Positions 12,200 through 25,361 of a stretch of 64,000 nucleotides of DNA are shown in pieces. Position 1 is the stretch's first letter; each line of letters starts with the position of its first letter. This stretch comes from Uranotaenia lowii (Eukaryota > Arthropoda > Insecta > Diptera > Culicidae). The stretch is from the NCBI RefSeq assembly GCF_029784155.1, contig NC_073693.1, positions 156,240,848 through 156,304,847 on the forward strand. The letters run 5' to 3'. The notes under the pieces were generated by a model. The model did not search any database and had not been told where the DNA came from. It saw only the letters and a program-made list of their open reading frames with translations. The position numbers were made by a program, and so were the translations under genes.

Positions 12200-12275
12200 C
12201 ATAAAAAAACAGTAAGATTCGAACCGTGACCAGCAACGTGATAGTTCTGGTTGCTACCACGGCACCATTTCAGCG
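12200..12275 (-). repeat. tRNA-like module 2 of unit 1 with Pol III terminator-like T run
   Basis: On the minus strand, GGTTCGAATCT (12215-12225) is an excellent B-box, and TGGTGCCGTGG (12257-12267) fits the A-box except at one position. Downstream of the B-box on that strand come TTTTTTT and TTTTTTTT runs, as at a Pol III terminator. T- and acceptor-stem pairing fails, so it is a SINE-type sequence and not a tRNA gene. Confidence 0.65.
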
Positions 12276-12782
12276 TGTTATAAATCTTGGAAATTCTACT
12301 GTTTAAATACCATTCTTTCCATACATAAAATGAGCTCCTTACATACCAGTTCGCTTTTCCCCAAAAAAACGTATCAGGCATCATTTTTGCCTTTCTAACA
12401 GAAAGGTTTGGTTATCGGTCGATTTGAGAGATCATTAATTATGGGTCTTAGACATACCTTTATAGGTACCTATCGACTCAGCTCGACGAGTTCTGTTGAT
12501 GTCCGTGGATTTGTATGTGCCATTTTAAAAATGTCTAGAACGTTTTTGCGAAACTGGGCTGCACAATTAAAATGATTTTAGTCTCAAAAGAATGCATTTT
12601 TTTTTCTACACAACCCTTTCAAAAACGGGAAAAAAACAAAATAGTTGAAACCGTTTTCTTTACCAAATACATACATATCATACTTATTATGGCATATAAA
12701 AAAGTTGCTAGTGGCGCCTCGAAGCAGCAGCACCAGCAATCATTTATAAATTGGAGATAATCAAAATAAAAAAATAATATTT

Positions 12783-12858
12783 ATTAACTCGAGACTTGAA
12801 CCAAAACCCTTCAGATTCAAAGTTTCAAGCGCTATCCAATAAACCATCGGCACGCTTG
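12783..12858 (-). repeat. tRNA-like module 1 of unit 2
   Basis: Copy of the 7840-7915 module at an offset of 4943 bases, with intact A- and B-box matches. Confidence 0.6.
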
Positions 12859-13223
12859 ATAAAGAGCGGCTCAAACTCAAATAGGTAAAAGGCATTACTA
12901 AGACGCACCGTGGTCTGGGCAGTTTCTCAGTCTGCTGGGGCAAATACGGCAACAGTGTTTATATCTTACACTTCTTGCTTTTCAATGCAGCAAATGGCGG
13001 ATGGGCGTTTCCTTCAGAGTCCGCCATGCCTATAGACATTATAATTTCATTTATGAAATTATAGTGTCTAAAGCCATGCCGGGTGTCAACAAAATGCAGA
13101 GCCGTACAGGAAACTGCGTTGGGGGGGAATTTATATGAAGATCTTATGACCCTCGTTTTTTTTTACCCGTGTTGAAGAATGAATTTATGTTTTTTTTTTC
13201 ATTTCTACATACTCATACATAAT

Positions 13224-13802
13224 TTAGATTCAATTTCAGATGCAGAATTCAGATTCAGTTTTCAAATTCAGGATACAGGTTTAGGAATCAGAATTCAGGA
13301 TTCAAAATTCAGAATTCAAAATTCAGATTCAGAACTCATATTCAGATTCAGAATTTAGATTCAGAATTCAGATTCAGAATTCAGATTAAGAATTCAGATT
13401 CAGAATTCAGATTCAGAATTCAGATTCAGAATTCAGATTCAGAATTCAGATTCAGAATTCAGATTCAGAATTCAGATTCAGAATTCAGATTCAGAATTCA
13501 GATTCAGAATTCAGATTCAGAATTCAGATTCAGAATTCAGATTCAGAATTCAGATTCAGAATTCAGAATTCAGATTCAGAATTCAGATTCAGAATTCAGA
13601 TTCAGAATTCAGATTCAGAATTCAGATTCAGAATTCAGATTCAGAATTCAGATTCAGAATTCAGATTCAGAATTCAGATTCAGAATTCAGATTCAGAATT
13701 CAAATTCAGAATTCAGATTCAGAATTCAGATTCAGAATTCAGATTCAGATTTCAGATTCAGAATTCAGAATCAGAATTCAGATTCAGAATTCAGATTCAG
13801 AA
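13224..13802 (+). repeat. 13-bp array A2, 579 bp
   Basis: It has the same decayed left edge and fixed right edge as A1, and is 52 bp (4 units) longer. Confidence 0.95.
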
Positions 13803-14269
13803 TTTTTGTAAATTTATTTTCGACATATCGGTGAAAAATTTAGATTCATGGAGAAAGAATATCAGAATTAAAAATTGATGAAGCTGGATGTTGCGAGGTA
13901 AAGTATGGTGTACGTTAATAAATTTTCCTTGCAAAAATGTTCTTTCGCTCTTTTCATCATCCGTAAAATTTCTCCTCACTTTATCAATTTTCAATTCTGG
14001 AATTGTTTCTCCAAGAATACCAATTTTCACAGTTTTTGATAAATTTGCGATGACTTAAAAATCATTACGCATGAAAACACGATTTTGTTTTGTGAAAACT
14101 TTTATTCACAATTTTTCTGAAATTAAGTTTGCTGCATACTTTTAGGGGTAAAACCATACTATTAAAAGTTGTAAAATCCGAAATCATAAAAAAAAATTTT
14201 GGATGAAAGAAATTTCAATGTTGAAAACCGCGTGATGCAAAACAATCAAAATGAGATTTACAAGATTAA
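13803..14269. repeat. 467-bp spacer, unit 2 copy a
   Basis: Carries A instead of G at 13823, changing P to S near the end of the minus-strand 77-codon frame. Confidence 0.9.
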
Positions 14270-15196
14270 GAATTCAGATTCAGAATTCAGATTCAGAATT
14301 CAGATTCAGAATTCAGATTCAGAATTCAGATTCAGAATTCAGATTCAGAATTCAGAATTCAGATTCAGAATTCAGATTCAGAATTCAGATTCAGAATTCA
14401 GAATTCAGATTCAGAATTCAGATTCAGAATTCAGATTCAGAATTCAGATTCAGAATTCAGATTCAGAATTCAGATTCAGAATTCAGATTCAGAATTCAGA
14501 TTCAGAATTCAGATTCAGAATTCAGATTCAGAATTCAGATTCAGAATTCAGATTCAGAATTCAGATTCAGAATTCAGATTCAGAATTCAGATTCAGAATT
14601 CAGATTCAGAATTCAGATTCAGAATTCAGATTCAGAATTCAGATTCAGAATTCAAATTCAGAATTCAGATTCAGAATTCAGATTCAGAATTCAGATCCAG
14701 AATTCAGATTCAGAATTCAGATTCAGAATTCAGATTCAGAATTCAGATTCAGAATTCAGATTCAGAATTCAGATTCAGAATTCAGATTCAGAATTCAGAT
14801 TCAGAATTCAGATTCAGAATTCAGATTCAGAAATCAGATTCAGAATTCAGATTCAGAATTCAGATTCAGAATTCAGATTCAGAATTCAGATTCAGAATTC
14901 AGATTCAGAATTCAGATTCAGAATTCAGATTCAGAATTCAGATTCAGAATTCAGATTCAGAATTCAGATTCAGAATTCAGATTCAGAATTCAGATTCAGA
15001 ATTCAGATTCAGAATTCAGATTCAGAATTCAGATTCAGAATTCAGATTCAGAATTCAGATTCAGAATTCAGATTCAGAATTCAGATTCAGAATTCAAATT
15101 CAGAATTCAGATTCAGAATTCAGATTCAGAATTCAGATTCAGATTTCAGATTCAGAATTCAGAATCAGAATTCAGATTCAGAATTCAGATTCAGAA
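14270..15196 (+). repeat. 13-bp array B2, 927 bp
   Basis: Markers CAAATTC (~14655), GATCC (~14697) and GAAATC (~14833) occur once each, without the 117-bp duplication of B1. It is 195 bp (15 units) shorter than B1. Confidence 0.95.
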
Positions 15197-15663
15197 TTTT
15201 TGTAAATTTATTTTCGGCATATCGGTGAAAAATTTAGATTCATGGAGAAAGAATATCAGAATTAAAAATTGATGAAGCTGGATGTTGCGAGGTAAAGTAT
15301 GGTGTACGTTAATAAATTTTCCTTGCAAAAATGTTCTTTCGCTCTTTTCATCATCCGTAAAATTTCTCCTCACTTTATCAATTTTCAATTCTGGAATTGT
15401 TTCTCCAAGAATACCAATTTTCACAGTTTTTGATAAATTTGCGATGACTTAAAAATCATTACGCATGAAAACACGATTTTGTTTTGTGAAAACTTTTATT
15501 CACAATTTTTCTGAAATTAAGTTTGCTGCATACTTTTAGGGGTAAAACCATACTATTAAAAGTTGTAAAATCCGAAATCATAAAAAAAAATTTTGGATGA
15601 AAGAAATTTCAATGTTGAAAACCGCGTGATGCAAAACAATCAAAATGAGATTTACAAGATTAA
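15197..15663. repeat. 467-bp spacer, unit 2 copy b
   Basis: G-type copy, between B2 and B2'. Confidence 0.9.
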
Positions 15664-16616
15664 GAATTCAGATTCAGAATTCAGATTCAGAATTCAGATT
15701 CAGAATTCAGATTCAGAATTCAGATTCAGAATTCAGATTCAGAATTCAGAATTCAGATTCAGAATTCAGATTCAGAATTCAGATTCAGAATTCAGAATTC
15801 AGATTCAGAATTCAGATTCAGAATTCAGATTCAGAATTCAGATTCAGAATTCAGATTCAGAATTCAGATTCAGAATTCAGATTCAGAATTCAGATTCAGA
15901 ATTCAGATTCAGAATTCAGATTCAGAATTCAGATTCAGAATTCAGATTCAGAATTCAGATTCAGAATTCAGATTCAGAATTCAGATTCAGAATTCAGATT
16001 CAGAATTCAAATTCAGAATTCAGATTCAGAATTCAGATTCAGAATTCAGATCCAGAATTCAGATTCAGAATTCAGATTCAGAATTCAGATTCAGAATTCA
16101 GATTCAGAATTCAGATTCAGAATTCAGATTCAGAATTCAGATTCAGAATTCAGATTCAGAATTCAGATTCAGAATTCAGATTCAGAAATCAGATTCAGAA
16201 TTCAGATTCAGAATTCAGATTCAGAATTCAGATTCAGAATTCAGATTCAGAATTCAGATTCAGAATTCAGATTCAGAATTCAGATTCAGAATTCAGATTC
16301 AGAATTCAGATTCAGAATTCAGATTCAGAATTCAGATTCAGAATTCAGATTCAGAATTCAGATTCAGAATTCAGATTCAGAATTCAGATTCAGAATTCAG
16401 ATTCAGAATTCAGATTCAGAATTCAGATTCAGAATTCAGATTCAGAATTCAGATTCAGAATTCAGATTCAGAATTCAGATTCAGAATTCAGATTCAGAAT
16501 TCAGATTCAGAATTCAAATTCAGAATTCAGATTCAGAATTCAGATTCAGAATTCAGATTCAGATTTCAGATTCAGAATTCAGAATCAGAATTCAGATTCA
16601 GAATTCAGATTCAGAA
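15664..16616 (+). repeat. 13-bp array B2', 953 bp (extra array)
   Basis: This array is found only in unit 2. Its edges and marker order equal those of B2 (CAAATTC ~16009, GATCC ~16052, GAAATC ~16187), and it is 26 bp (2 units) longer. It most likely arose by duplication of a spacer-plus-B segment. Confidence 0.95.
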
Positions 16617-17083
16617 TTTTTGTAAATTTATTTTCGGCATATCGGTGAAAAATTTAGATTCATGGAGAAAGAATATCAGAATTAAAAATTGATGAAGCTG
16701 GATGTTGCGAGGTAAAGTATGGTGTACGTTAATAAATTTTCCTTGCAAAAATGTTCTTTCGCTCTTTTCATCATCCGTAAAATTTCTCCTCACTTTATCA
16801 ATTTTCAATTCTGGAATTGTTTCTCCAAGAATACCAATTTTCACAGTTTTTGATAAATTTGCGATGACTTAAAAATCATTACGCATGAAAACACGATTTT
16901 GTTTTGTGAAAACTTTTATTCACAATTTTTCTGAAATTAAGTTTGCTGCATACTTTTAGGGGTAAAACCATACTATTAAAAGTTGTAAAATCCGAAATCA
17001 TAAAAAAAAATTTTGGATGAAAGAAATTTCAATGTTGAAAACCGCGTGATGCAAAACAATCAAAATGAGATTTACAAGATTAA
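16617..17083. repeat. 467-bp spacer, unit 2 copy c (extra)
   Basis: G-type copy, between B2' and C2. It belongs to the sub-unit that exists only in unit 2. Confidence 0.9.
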
Positions 17084-18209
17084 GAATTCAGATTCAGAAT
17101 TCAGATTCAGAATTCAGATTCAGAATTCAGATTCAGAATTCAGATTCAGAATTCAGATTCAGAATTCAGAATTCAGATTCAGAATTCAGATTCAGAATTC
17201 AGAATTCAGAATTCAGATTCAGAATTCAGATTCAGAATTCAGATTCAGAATTCAGATTCAGAATTCAGATTCAGAATTCAGATTCAGAATTCAGATTCAG
17301 AATTCAGATTCAGAATTCAGATTCAGAATTCAGATTCAGAATTCAGATTCAGAATTCAGATTCAGAATTCAGATTCAGAATTCAGATTCAGAATTCAGAT
17401 TCAGAATTCAGATTCAGAATTCAGATTCAGAATTCAGATTCAGAATTCAGATTCAGAATTCAGATTCAGAATTCAAATTCAGAATTCAGATTCAGAATTC
17501 AGATTCAGAATTCAGATCCAGAATTCAGATTCAGAATTCAGATTCAGAATTCAGATTCAGAATTCAGATTCAGAATTCAGATTCAGAATTCAGATTCAGA
17601 ATTCAGATTCAGAATTCAGATTCAGAATTCAGATTCAGAATTCAGATTCAGAAATCAGATTCAGAATTCAGATTCAGAATTCAGATTCAGAATTCAGATT
17701 CAGAATTCAGATTCAGAATTCAGATTCAGAATTCAGATTCAGAATTCAGATTCAGAATTCAGATTCAGAATTCAGATTCAGAATTCAGATTCAGAATTCA
17801 GATTCAGAATTCAGATTCAGAATTCAGATTCAGAATTCAGATTCAGAATTCAGATTCAGAATTCAGATTCAGAATTCAGATTCAGAATTTAGATTCAGAA
17901 TTCAGATTCAGAATTCAGATTCAGAATTCAGATTCAGAATTCAGATTCAGAATTCAGATTCAGAATTCAGATTCAGAGTTCAGATTCAGAATTCAGATTC
18001 AGAATTCAGATTCAGAATTCAGATTCAGAATTCAGATTCAGAATTCAGATTCAGAATTCAGATTCAGAACTCAGATTCAGAATTCAGATTCAGAATTCAG
18101 ATTCAGAATTCAGATTCAGAATACAGATTTAGAATTCAAGTTCAGAGTTCAAATTCAGAATTCAGATTGAGAATTCAGATTTAGAATTCTGATTAAGAAT
18201 TTGGATTAA
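17084..18209 (+). repeat. 13-bp array C2, 1126 bp
   Basis: It has the C1 marker order and the same decayed right edge. Near 17190-17205 it has GAATTCA GAATTCA GAATTCA in succession, a phase irregularity not seen in the other C arrays. This explains why its length differs from C1 by 59 bp rather than a multiple of 13. Confidence 0.95.
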
Positions 18210-18478
18210 AGATCAACCTGGAATTTGAAATTGGAACTTATATTCAAATATTAGACTAAGTGTTGTAACTCAAAATTCAAACTTTAGAATCAGAATAAGA
18301 TTTCAGATTTAGTTTCCAGAATGAGATTAATCATTTAATAGTCATATTACTTTCCCCTCCTTTTGTGGGAATTTTTCCTCTATGCATGGTTGAGCTCTAA
18401 AAAAGGTATCATGCTAGGGCACGCGTCACGGCTATCCATCAATATTGTAGTTGGTTTTACTTATTCAGTAAAAAAAAG

Positions 18479-18554
18479 CATAAAAAAACAGTAAGATTCG
18501 AACCGTGACCAGCAACGTGATAGTTCTGGTTGCTACCACGGCACCATTTCAGCG
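18479..18554 (-). repeat. tRNA-like module 2 of unit 2
   Basis: Copy of the 12200-12275 module at an offset of 6279 bases. Confidence 0.65.
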
Positions 18555-19061
18555 TGTTATAAATCTTGGAAATTCTACTGTTTAAATACCATTCTTTCCA
18601 TACATAAAATGAGCTCCTTACATACCAGTTCGCTTTTCCCCAAAAAAACGTATCAGGCATCATTTTTGCCTTTCTAACAGAAAGGTTTGGTTATCGGTCG
18701 ATTTGAGAGATCATTAATTATGGGTCTTAGACATACCTTTATAGGTACCTATCGACTCAGCTCGACGAGTTCTGTTGATGTCCGTGGATTTGTATGTGCC
18801 ATTTTAAAAATGTCTAGAACGTTTTTGCGAAACTGGGCTGCACAATTAAAATGATTTTAGTCTCAAAAGAATGCATTTTTTTTTCTACACAACCCTTTCA
18901 AAAACGGGAAAAAAACAAAATAGTTGAAACCGTTTTCTTTACCAAATACATACATATCATACTTATTATGGCATATAAAAAAGTTGCTAGTGGCGCCTCG
19001 AAGCAGCAGCACCAGCAATCATTTATAAATTGGAGATAATCAAAATAAAAAAATAATATTT

Positions 19062-19137
19062 ATTAACTCGAGACTTGAACCAAAACCCTTCAGATTCAAA
19101 GTTTCAAGCGCTATCCAATAAACCATCGGCACGCTTG
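19062..19137 (-). repeat. tRNA-like module 1 of unit 3
   Basis: Copy of the 7840-7915 module at an offset of 11222 bases, with both boxes unchanged. Confidence 0.6.
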
Positions 19138-19502
19138 ATAAAGAGCGGCTCAAACTCAAATAGGTAAAAGGCATTACTAAGACGCACCGTGGTCTGGGCA
19201 GTTTCTCAGTCTGCTGGGGCAAATACAGCAACAGTGTTTATATCTTACACTTCTTGCTTTTCAATGCAGCAAATGGCGGATGGGCGTTTCCTTCAGAGTC
19301 CGCCATGCCTATAGACATTATAATTTCATTTATGAAATTATAGTGTCTAAAGCCATGCCGGGTGTCAACAAAATGCAGAGCCGTACAGGAAACTGCGTTG
19401 GGGGGGAATTTATATGAAGATCTTATGACCCTCGTTTTTTTTTACCCGTGTTGAAGAATGAATTTATGTTTTTTTTTTCATTTCTACATACTCATACATA
19501 AT

Positions 19503-20042
19503 TTAGATTCAATTTCAGATGCAGAATTCAGATTCAGTTTTCAAATTCAGGATACAGGTTTAGGAATCAGAATTCAGGATTCAAAATTCAGAATTCAAAA
19601 TTCAGATTCAGAACTCATATTCAGATTCAGAATTTAGATTCAGAATTCAGATTCAGAATTCAGATTAAGAATTCAGATTCAGAATTCAGATTCAGAATTC
19701 AGATTCAGAATTCAGATTCAGAATTCAGATTCAGAATTCAGATTCAGAATTCAGATTCAGAATTCAGATTCAGAATTCAGATTCAGAATTCAGAATTCAG
19801 ATTCAGAATTCAGATTCAGAATTCAGATTCAGAATTCAGATTCAGAATTCAGATTCAGAATTCAGATTCAGAATTCAGATTCAGAATTCAGATTCAGAAT
19901 TCAGATTCAGAATTCAGATTCAGAATTCAGATTCAGAATTCAAATTCAGAATTCAGATTCAGAATTCAGATTCAGAATTCAGATTCAGATTTCAGATTCA
20001 GAATTCAGAATCAGAATTCAGATTCAGAATTCAGATTCAGAA
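19503..20042 (+). repeat. 13-bp array A3, 540 bp
   Basis: It has the same edges as A1 and is one 13-bp unit longer. Confidence 0.95.
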
Positions 20043-20509
20043 TTTTTGTAAATTTATTTTCGACATATCGGTGAAAAATTTAGATTCATGGAGAAAGAAT
20101 ATCAGAATTAAAAATTGATGAAGCTGGATGTTGCGAGGTAAAGTATGGTGTACGTTAATAAATTTTCCTTGCAAAAATGTTCTTTCGCTCTTTTCATCAT
20201 CCGTAAAATTTCTCCTCACTTTATCAATTTTCAATTCTGGAATTGTTTCTCCAAGAATACCAATTTTCACAGTTTTTGATAAATTTGCGATGACTTAAAA
20301 ATCATTACGCATGAAAACACGATTTTGTTTTGTGAAAACTTTTATTCACAATTTTTCTGAAATTAAGTTTGCTGCATACTTTTAGGGGTAAAACCATACT
20401 ATTAAAAGTTGTAAAATCCGAAATCATAAAAAAAAATTTTGGATGAAAGAAATTTCAATGTTGAAAACCGCGTGATGCAAAACAATCAAAATGAGATTTA
20501 CAAGATTAA
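20043..20509. repeat. 467-bp spacer, unit 3 copy a
   Basis: A-type copy (A at 20063), shared with unit 2 copy a. Confidence 0.9.
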
Positions 20510-21501
20510 GAATTCAGATTCAGAATTCAGATTCAGAATTCAGATTCAGAATTCAGATTCAGAATTCAGATTCAGAATTCAGATTCAGAATTCAGAATTC
20601 AGATTCAGAATTCAGATTCAGAATTCAGATTCAGAATTCAGAATTCAGATTCAGAATTCAGATTCAGAATTCAGATTCAGAATTCAGATTCAGAATTCAG
20701 ATTCAGAATTCAGATTCAGAATTCAGATTCAGAATTCAGATTCAGAATTCAGATTCAGAATTCAGATTCAGAATTCAGATTCAGAATTCAGATTCAGAAT
20801 TCAGATTCAGAATTCAGATTCAGAATTCAGATTCAGAATTCAGATTCAGAATTCAGATTCAGAATTCAGATTCAGAATTCAGATTCAGAATTCAGATTCA
20901 GAATTCAGATTCAGAATTCAAATTCAGAATTCAGATTCAGAATTCAGATTCAGAATTCAGATCCAGAATTCAGATTCAGAATTCAGATTCAGAATTCAGA
21001 TTCAGAATTCAGATTCAGAATTCAGATTCAGAATTCAGATTCAGAATTCAGATTCAGAATTCAGATTCAGAATTCAGATTCAGAATTCAGATTCAGAAAT
21101 CAGATTCAGAATTCAGATTCAGAATTCAGATTCAGAATTCAGATTCAGAATTCAGATTCAGAATTCAGATTCAGAATTCAGATTCAGAATTCAGATTCAG
21201 AATTCAGATTCAGAATTCAGATTCAGAATTCAGATTCAGAATTCAGATTCAGAATTCAGATTCAGAATTCAGATTCAGAATTCAGATTCAGAATTCAGAT
21301 TCAGAATTCAGATTCAGAATTCAGATTCAGAATTCAGATTCAGAATTCAGATTCAGAATTCAGATTCAGAATTCAGATTCAGAATTCAGATTCAGAATTC
21401 AAATTCAGAATTCAGATTCAGAATTCAGATTCAGAATTCAGATTCAGATTTCAGATTCAGAATTCAGAATCAGAATTCAGATTCAGAATTCAGATTCAGA
21501 A
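20510..21501 (+). repeat. 13-bp array B3, 992 bp
   Basis: Markers are CAAATTC (~20920), GATCC (~20963) and GAAATC (~21099), with the B-type right edge. It is 65 bp (5 units) longer than B2. Confidence 0.95.
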
Positions 21502-21968
21502 TTTTTGTAAATTTATTTTCGGCATATCGGTGAAAAATTTAGATTCATGGAGAAAGAATATCAGAATTAAAAATTGATGAAGCTGGATGTTGCGAGGTAA
21601 AGTATGGTGTACGTTAATAAATTTTCCTTGCAAAAATGTTCTTTCGCTCTTTTCATCATCCGTAAAATTTCTCCTCACTTTATCAATTTTCAATTCTGGA
21701 ATTGTTTCTCCAAGAATACCAATTTTCACAGTTTTTGATAAATTTGCGATGACTTAAAAATCATTACGCATGAAAACACGATTTTGTTTTGTGAAAACTT
21801 TTATTCACAATTTTTCTGAAATTAAGTTTGCTGCATACTTTTAGGGGTAAAACCATACTATTAAAAGTTGTAAAATCCGAAATCATAAAAAAAAATTTTG
21901 GATGAAAGAAATTTCAATGTTGAAAACCGCGTGATGCAAAACAATCAAAATGAGATTTACAAGATTAA
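21502..21968. repeat. 467-bp spacer, unit 3 copy b
   Basis: G-type copy, between B3 and C3. Confidence 0.9.
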
Positions 21969-23074
21969 GAATTCAGATTCAGAATTCAGATTCAGAATTC
22001 AGATTCAGAATTCAGATTCAGAATTCAGATTCAGAATTCAGATTCAGAATTCAGAATTCAGATTCAGAATTCAGATTCAGAATTCAGATTCAGAATTCAG
22101 AATTCAGGTTCAGAATTCAGATTCAGAATTCAGATTCAGAATTCAGATTCAGAATTCAGATTCAGAATTCAGATTCAGAATTCAGATTCAGAATTCAGAT
22201 TCAGAATTCAGATTCAGAATTCAGATTCAGAATTCAGATTCAGAATTCAGATTCAGAATTCAGATTCAGAATTCAGATTCAGAAATCAGATTCAGAATTC
22301 AGATTCAGAATTCAGATTCAGAATTCAGATTCAGAATTCAAATTCAGAATTCAGATTCAGAATTCAGATTCAGAATTCAGATCCAGAATTCAGATTCAGA
22401 ATTCAGATTCAGAATTCAGATTCAGAATTCAGATTCAGAATTCAGATTCAGAATTCAGATTCAGAATTCAGATTCAGAATTCAGATTCAGAATTCAGATT
22501 CAGAATTCAGATTCAGAAATCAGATTCAGAATTCAGATTCAGAATTCAGATTCAGAATTCAGATTCAGAATTCAGATTCAGAATTCAGATTCAGAATTCA
22601 GATTCAGAATTCAGATTCAGAATTCAGATTCAGAATTCAGATTCAGAATTCAGATTCAGAATTCAGATTCAGAATTCAGATTCAGAATTCAGATTCAGAA
22701 TTCAGATTCAGAATTCAGATTCAGAATTCAGATTCAGAATTCAGATTCAGAATTCAGATTCAGAATTTAGATTCAGAATTCAGATTCAGAATTCAGATTC
22801 AGAATTCAGATTCAGAATTCAGATTCAGAATTCAGATTCAGAGTTCAGATTCAGAATTCAGATTCAGAATTCAGATTCAGAATTCAGATTCAGAATTCAG
22901 ATTCAGAATTCAGATTCAGAATTCAGATTCAGAACTCAGATTCAGAATTCAGATTCAGAATTCAGATTCAGAATTCAGATTCAGAATACAGATTTAGAAT
23001 TCAAGTTCAGAGTTCAAATTCAGAATTCAGATTGAGAATTCAGATTTAGAATTCTGATTAAGAATTTGGATTAA
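21969..23074 (+). repeat. 13-bp array C3, 1106 bp, with extra GAAATC marker
   Basis: GAAATC occurs twice, at about 22284 and again at about 22517. The first precedes the CAAATTC/GATCC pair, which suggests an internal duplication of a multi-unit block. It is 39 bp (3 units) longer than C1 and has the common decayed right edge. Confidence 0.95.
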
Positions 23075-23343
23075 AGATCAACCTGGAATTTGAAATTGGA
23101 ACTTATATTCAAATATTAGACTAAGTGTTGTAACTCAAAATTCAAACTTTAGAATCAGAATAAGATTTCAGATTTAGTTTCCAGAATGAGATTAATCATT
23201 TAATAGTCATATTACTTTCCCCTCCTTTTGTGGGAATTTTTCCTCTATGCATGGTTGAGCTCTAAAAAAGGTATCATGCTAGGGCACGCGTCACGGCTAT
23301 CCATCAATATTGTAGTTGGTTTTACTTATTCAGTAAAAAAAAG

Positions 23344-23419
23344 CATAAAAAAACAGTAAGATTCGAACCGTGACCAGCAACGTGATAGTTCTGGTTGCTA
23401 CCACGGCACCATTTCAGCG
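23344..23419 (-). repeat. tRNA-like module 2 of unit 3
   Basis: Copy of the 12200-12275 module at an offset of 11144 bases. Confidence 0.65.
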
Positions 23420-23926
23420 TGTTATAAATCTTGGAAATTCTACTGTTTAAATACCATTCTTTCCATACATAAAATGAGCTCCTTACATACCAGTTCGCTT
23501 TTCCCCAAAAAAACGTATCAGGCATCATTTTTGCCTTTCTAACAGAAAGGTTTGGTTATCGGTCGATTTGAGAGATCATTAATTATGGGTCTTAGACATA
23601 CCTTTATAGGTACCTATCGACTCAGCTCGACGAGTTCTGTTGATGTCCGTGGATTTGTATGTGCCATTTTAAAAATGTCTAGAACGTTTTTGCGAAACTG
23701 GGCTGCACAATTAAAATGATTTTAGTCTCAAAAGAATGCATTTTTTTTTCTACACAACCCTTTCAAAAACGGGAAAAAAACAAAATAGTTGAAACCGTTT
23801 TCTTTACCAAATACATACATATCATACTTATTATGGCATATAAAAAAGTTGCTAGTGGCGCCTCGAAGCAGCAGCACCAGCAATCATTTATAAATTGGAG
23901 ATAATCAAAATAAAAAAATAATATTT

Positions 23927-24002
23927 ATTAACTCGAGACTTGAACCAAAACCCTTCAGATTCAAAGTTTCAAGCGCTATCCAATAAACCATCGGCACGCT
24001 TG
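23927..24002 (-). repeat. tRNA-like module 1 of unit 4
   Basis: Copy of the 7840-7915 module at an offset of 16087 bases, with both boxes unchanged. Confidence 0.6.
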
Positions 24003-24367
24003 ATAAAGAGCGGCTCAAACTCAAATAGGTAAAAGGCATTACTAAGACGCACCGTGGTCTGGGCAGTTTCTCAGTCTGCTGGGGCAAATACGGCAACAGT
24101 GTTTATATCTTACACTTCTTGCTTTTCAATGCAGCAAATGGCGGATGGGCGTTTCCTTCAGAGTCCGCCATGCCTATAGACATTATAATTTCATTTATGA
24201 AATTATAGTGTCTAAAGCCATGCCGGGTGTCAACAAAATGCAGAGCCGTACAGGAAACTGCGTTGGGGGGGAATTTATATGAAGATCTTATGACCCTCGT
24301 TTTTTTTTACCCGTGTTGAAGAATGAATTTATGTTTTTTTTTTCATTTCTACATACTCATACATAAT

Positions 24368-24894
24368 TTAGATTCAATTTCAGATGCAGAATTCAGATTC
24401 AGTTTTCAAATTCAGGATACAGGTTTAGGAATCAGAATTCAGGATTCAAAATTCAGAATTCAAAATTCAGATTCAGAACTCATATTCAGATTCAGAATTT
24501 AGATTCAGAATTCAGATTCAGAATTCAGATTAAGAATTCAGATTCAGAATTCAGATTCAGAATTCAGATTCAGAATTCAGATTCAGAATTCAGATTCAGA
24601 ATTCAGATTCAGAATTCAGATTCAGAATTCAGATTCAGAATTCAGAATTCAGATTCAGAATTCAGATTCAGAATTCAGATTCAGAATTCAGATTCAGAAT
24701 TCAGATTCAGAATTCAGATTCAGAATTCAGATTCAGAATTCAGATTCAGAATTCAGATTCAGAATTCAGATTCAGAATTCAGATTCAGAATTCAAATTCA
24801 GAATTCAGATTCAGAATTCAGATTCAGAATTCAGATTCAGATTTCAGATTCAGAATTCAGAATCAGAATTCAGATTCAGAATTCAGATTCAGAA
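24368..24894 (+). repeat. 13-bp array A4, 527 bp
   Basis: It has the same length and edges as A1. Confidence 0.95.
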
Positions 24895-25361
24895 TTTTTG
24901 TAAATTTATTTTCGGCATATCGGTGAAAAATTTAGATTCATGGAGAAAGAATATCAGAATTAAAAATTGATGAAGCTGGATGTTGCGAGGTAAAGTATGG
25001 TGTACGTTAATAAATTTTCCTTGCAAAAATGTTCTTTCGCTCTTTTCATCATCCGTAAAATTTCTCCTCACTTTATCAATTTTCAATTCTGGAATTGTTT
25101 CTCCAAGAATACCAATTTTCACAGTTTTTGATAAATTTGCGATGACTTAAAAATCATTACGCATGAAAACACGATTTTGTTTTGTGAAAACTTTTATTCA
25201 CAATTTTTCTGAAATTAAGTTTGCTGCATACTTTTAGGGGTAAAACCATACTATTAAAAGTTGTAAAATCCGAAATCATAAAAAAAAATTTTGGATGAAA
25301 GAAATTTCAATGTTGAAAACCGCGTGATGCAAAACAATCAAAATGAGATTTACAAGATTAA
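24895..25361. repeat. 467-bp spacer, unit 4 copy a
   Basis: G-type copy, between A4 and B4. Confidence 0.9.

Larger units (their letters stand above)
7441..12383. repeat. Macrosatellite unit 1 (4943 bp)
   Basis: First of four head-to-tail units. Order: head with TTTTTGCCTTTCTAACAGAAAGG; minus-strand tRNA-like module (7840-7915); hairpin (8091-8126); 13-bp array A1 with a decayed left edge; 467-bp spacer; array B1; spacer; array C1 with a decayed right edge; unique stretch; second minus-strand tRNA-like module (12200-12275). The head TTTTT follows a different flank here (GGAAAACG) than in units 2-4 (GGCATCA), which fixes the left boundary of the array at 7441. Confidence 0.95.
12384..18662. 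repeat. Macrosatellite unit 2 (6279 bp, one extra sub-unit)
   Basis: It has the same organisation as unit 1 but carries three spacers and four arrays (A2, B2, B2', C2) instead of two and three. The extra spacer-plus-array segment is 1420 bp. Without it the unit would be 4859 bp, within 6 bp of unit 3. The first spacer has A at 13823 where units 1 and 4 have G, a variant shared only with unit 3 (20063). Confidence 0.95.
18663..23527. repeat. Macrosatellite unit 3 (4865 bp)
   Basis: It has three arrays (A3, B3, C3) and two spacers. It is 78 bp (6 x 13) shorter than unit 1. A private change lies at 19227 (A for G, which changes the first codons of the minus-strand 63-codon frame), and it shares the A at 20063 with unit 2. 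Array C3 has an additional GAAATC variant and a private GGTTC variant near its start (22108). Confidence 0.95.

Noticed and set aside
12200..12275. Functional tRNA gene
   Set aside because: A and B boxes are present, but acceptor and T stems do not pair and it occurs once per satellite unit, so a SINE-type origin is more likely.
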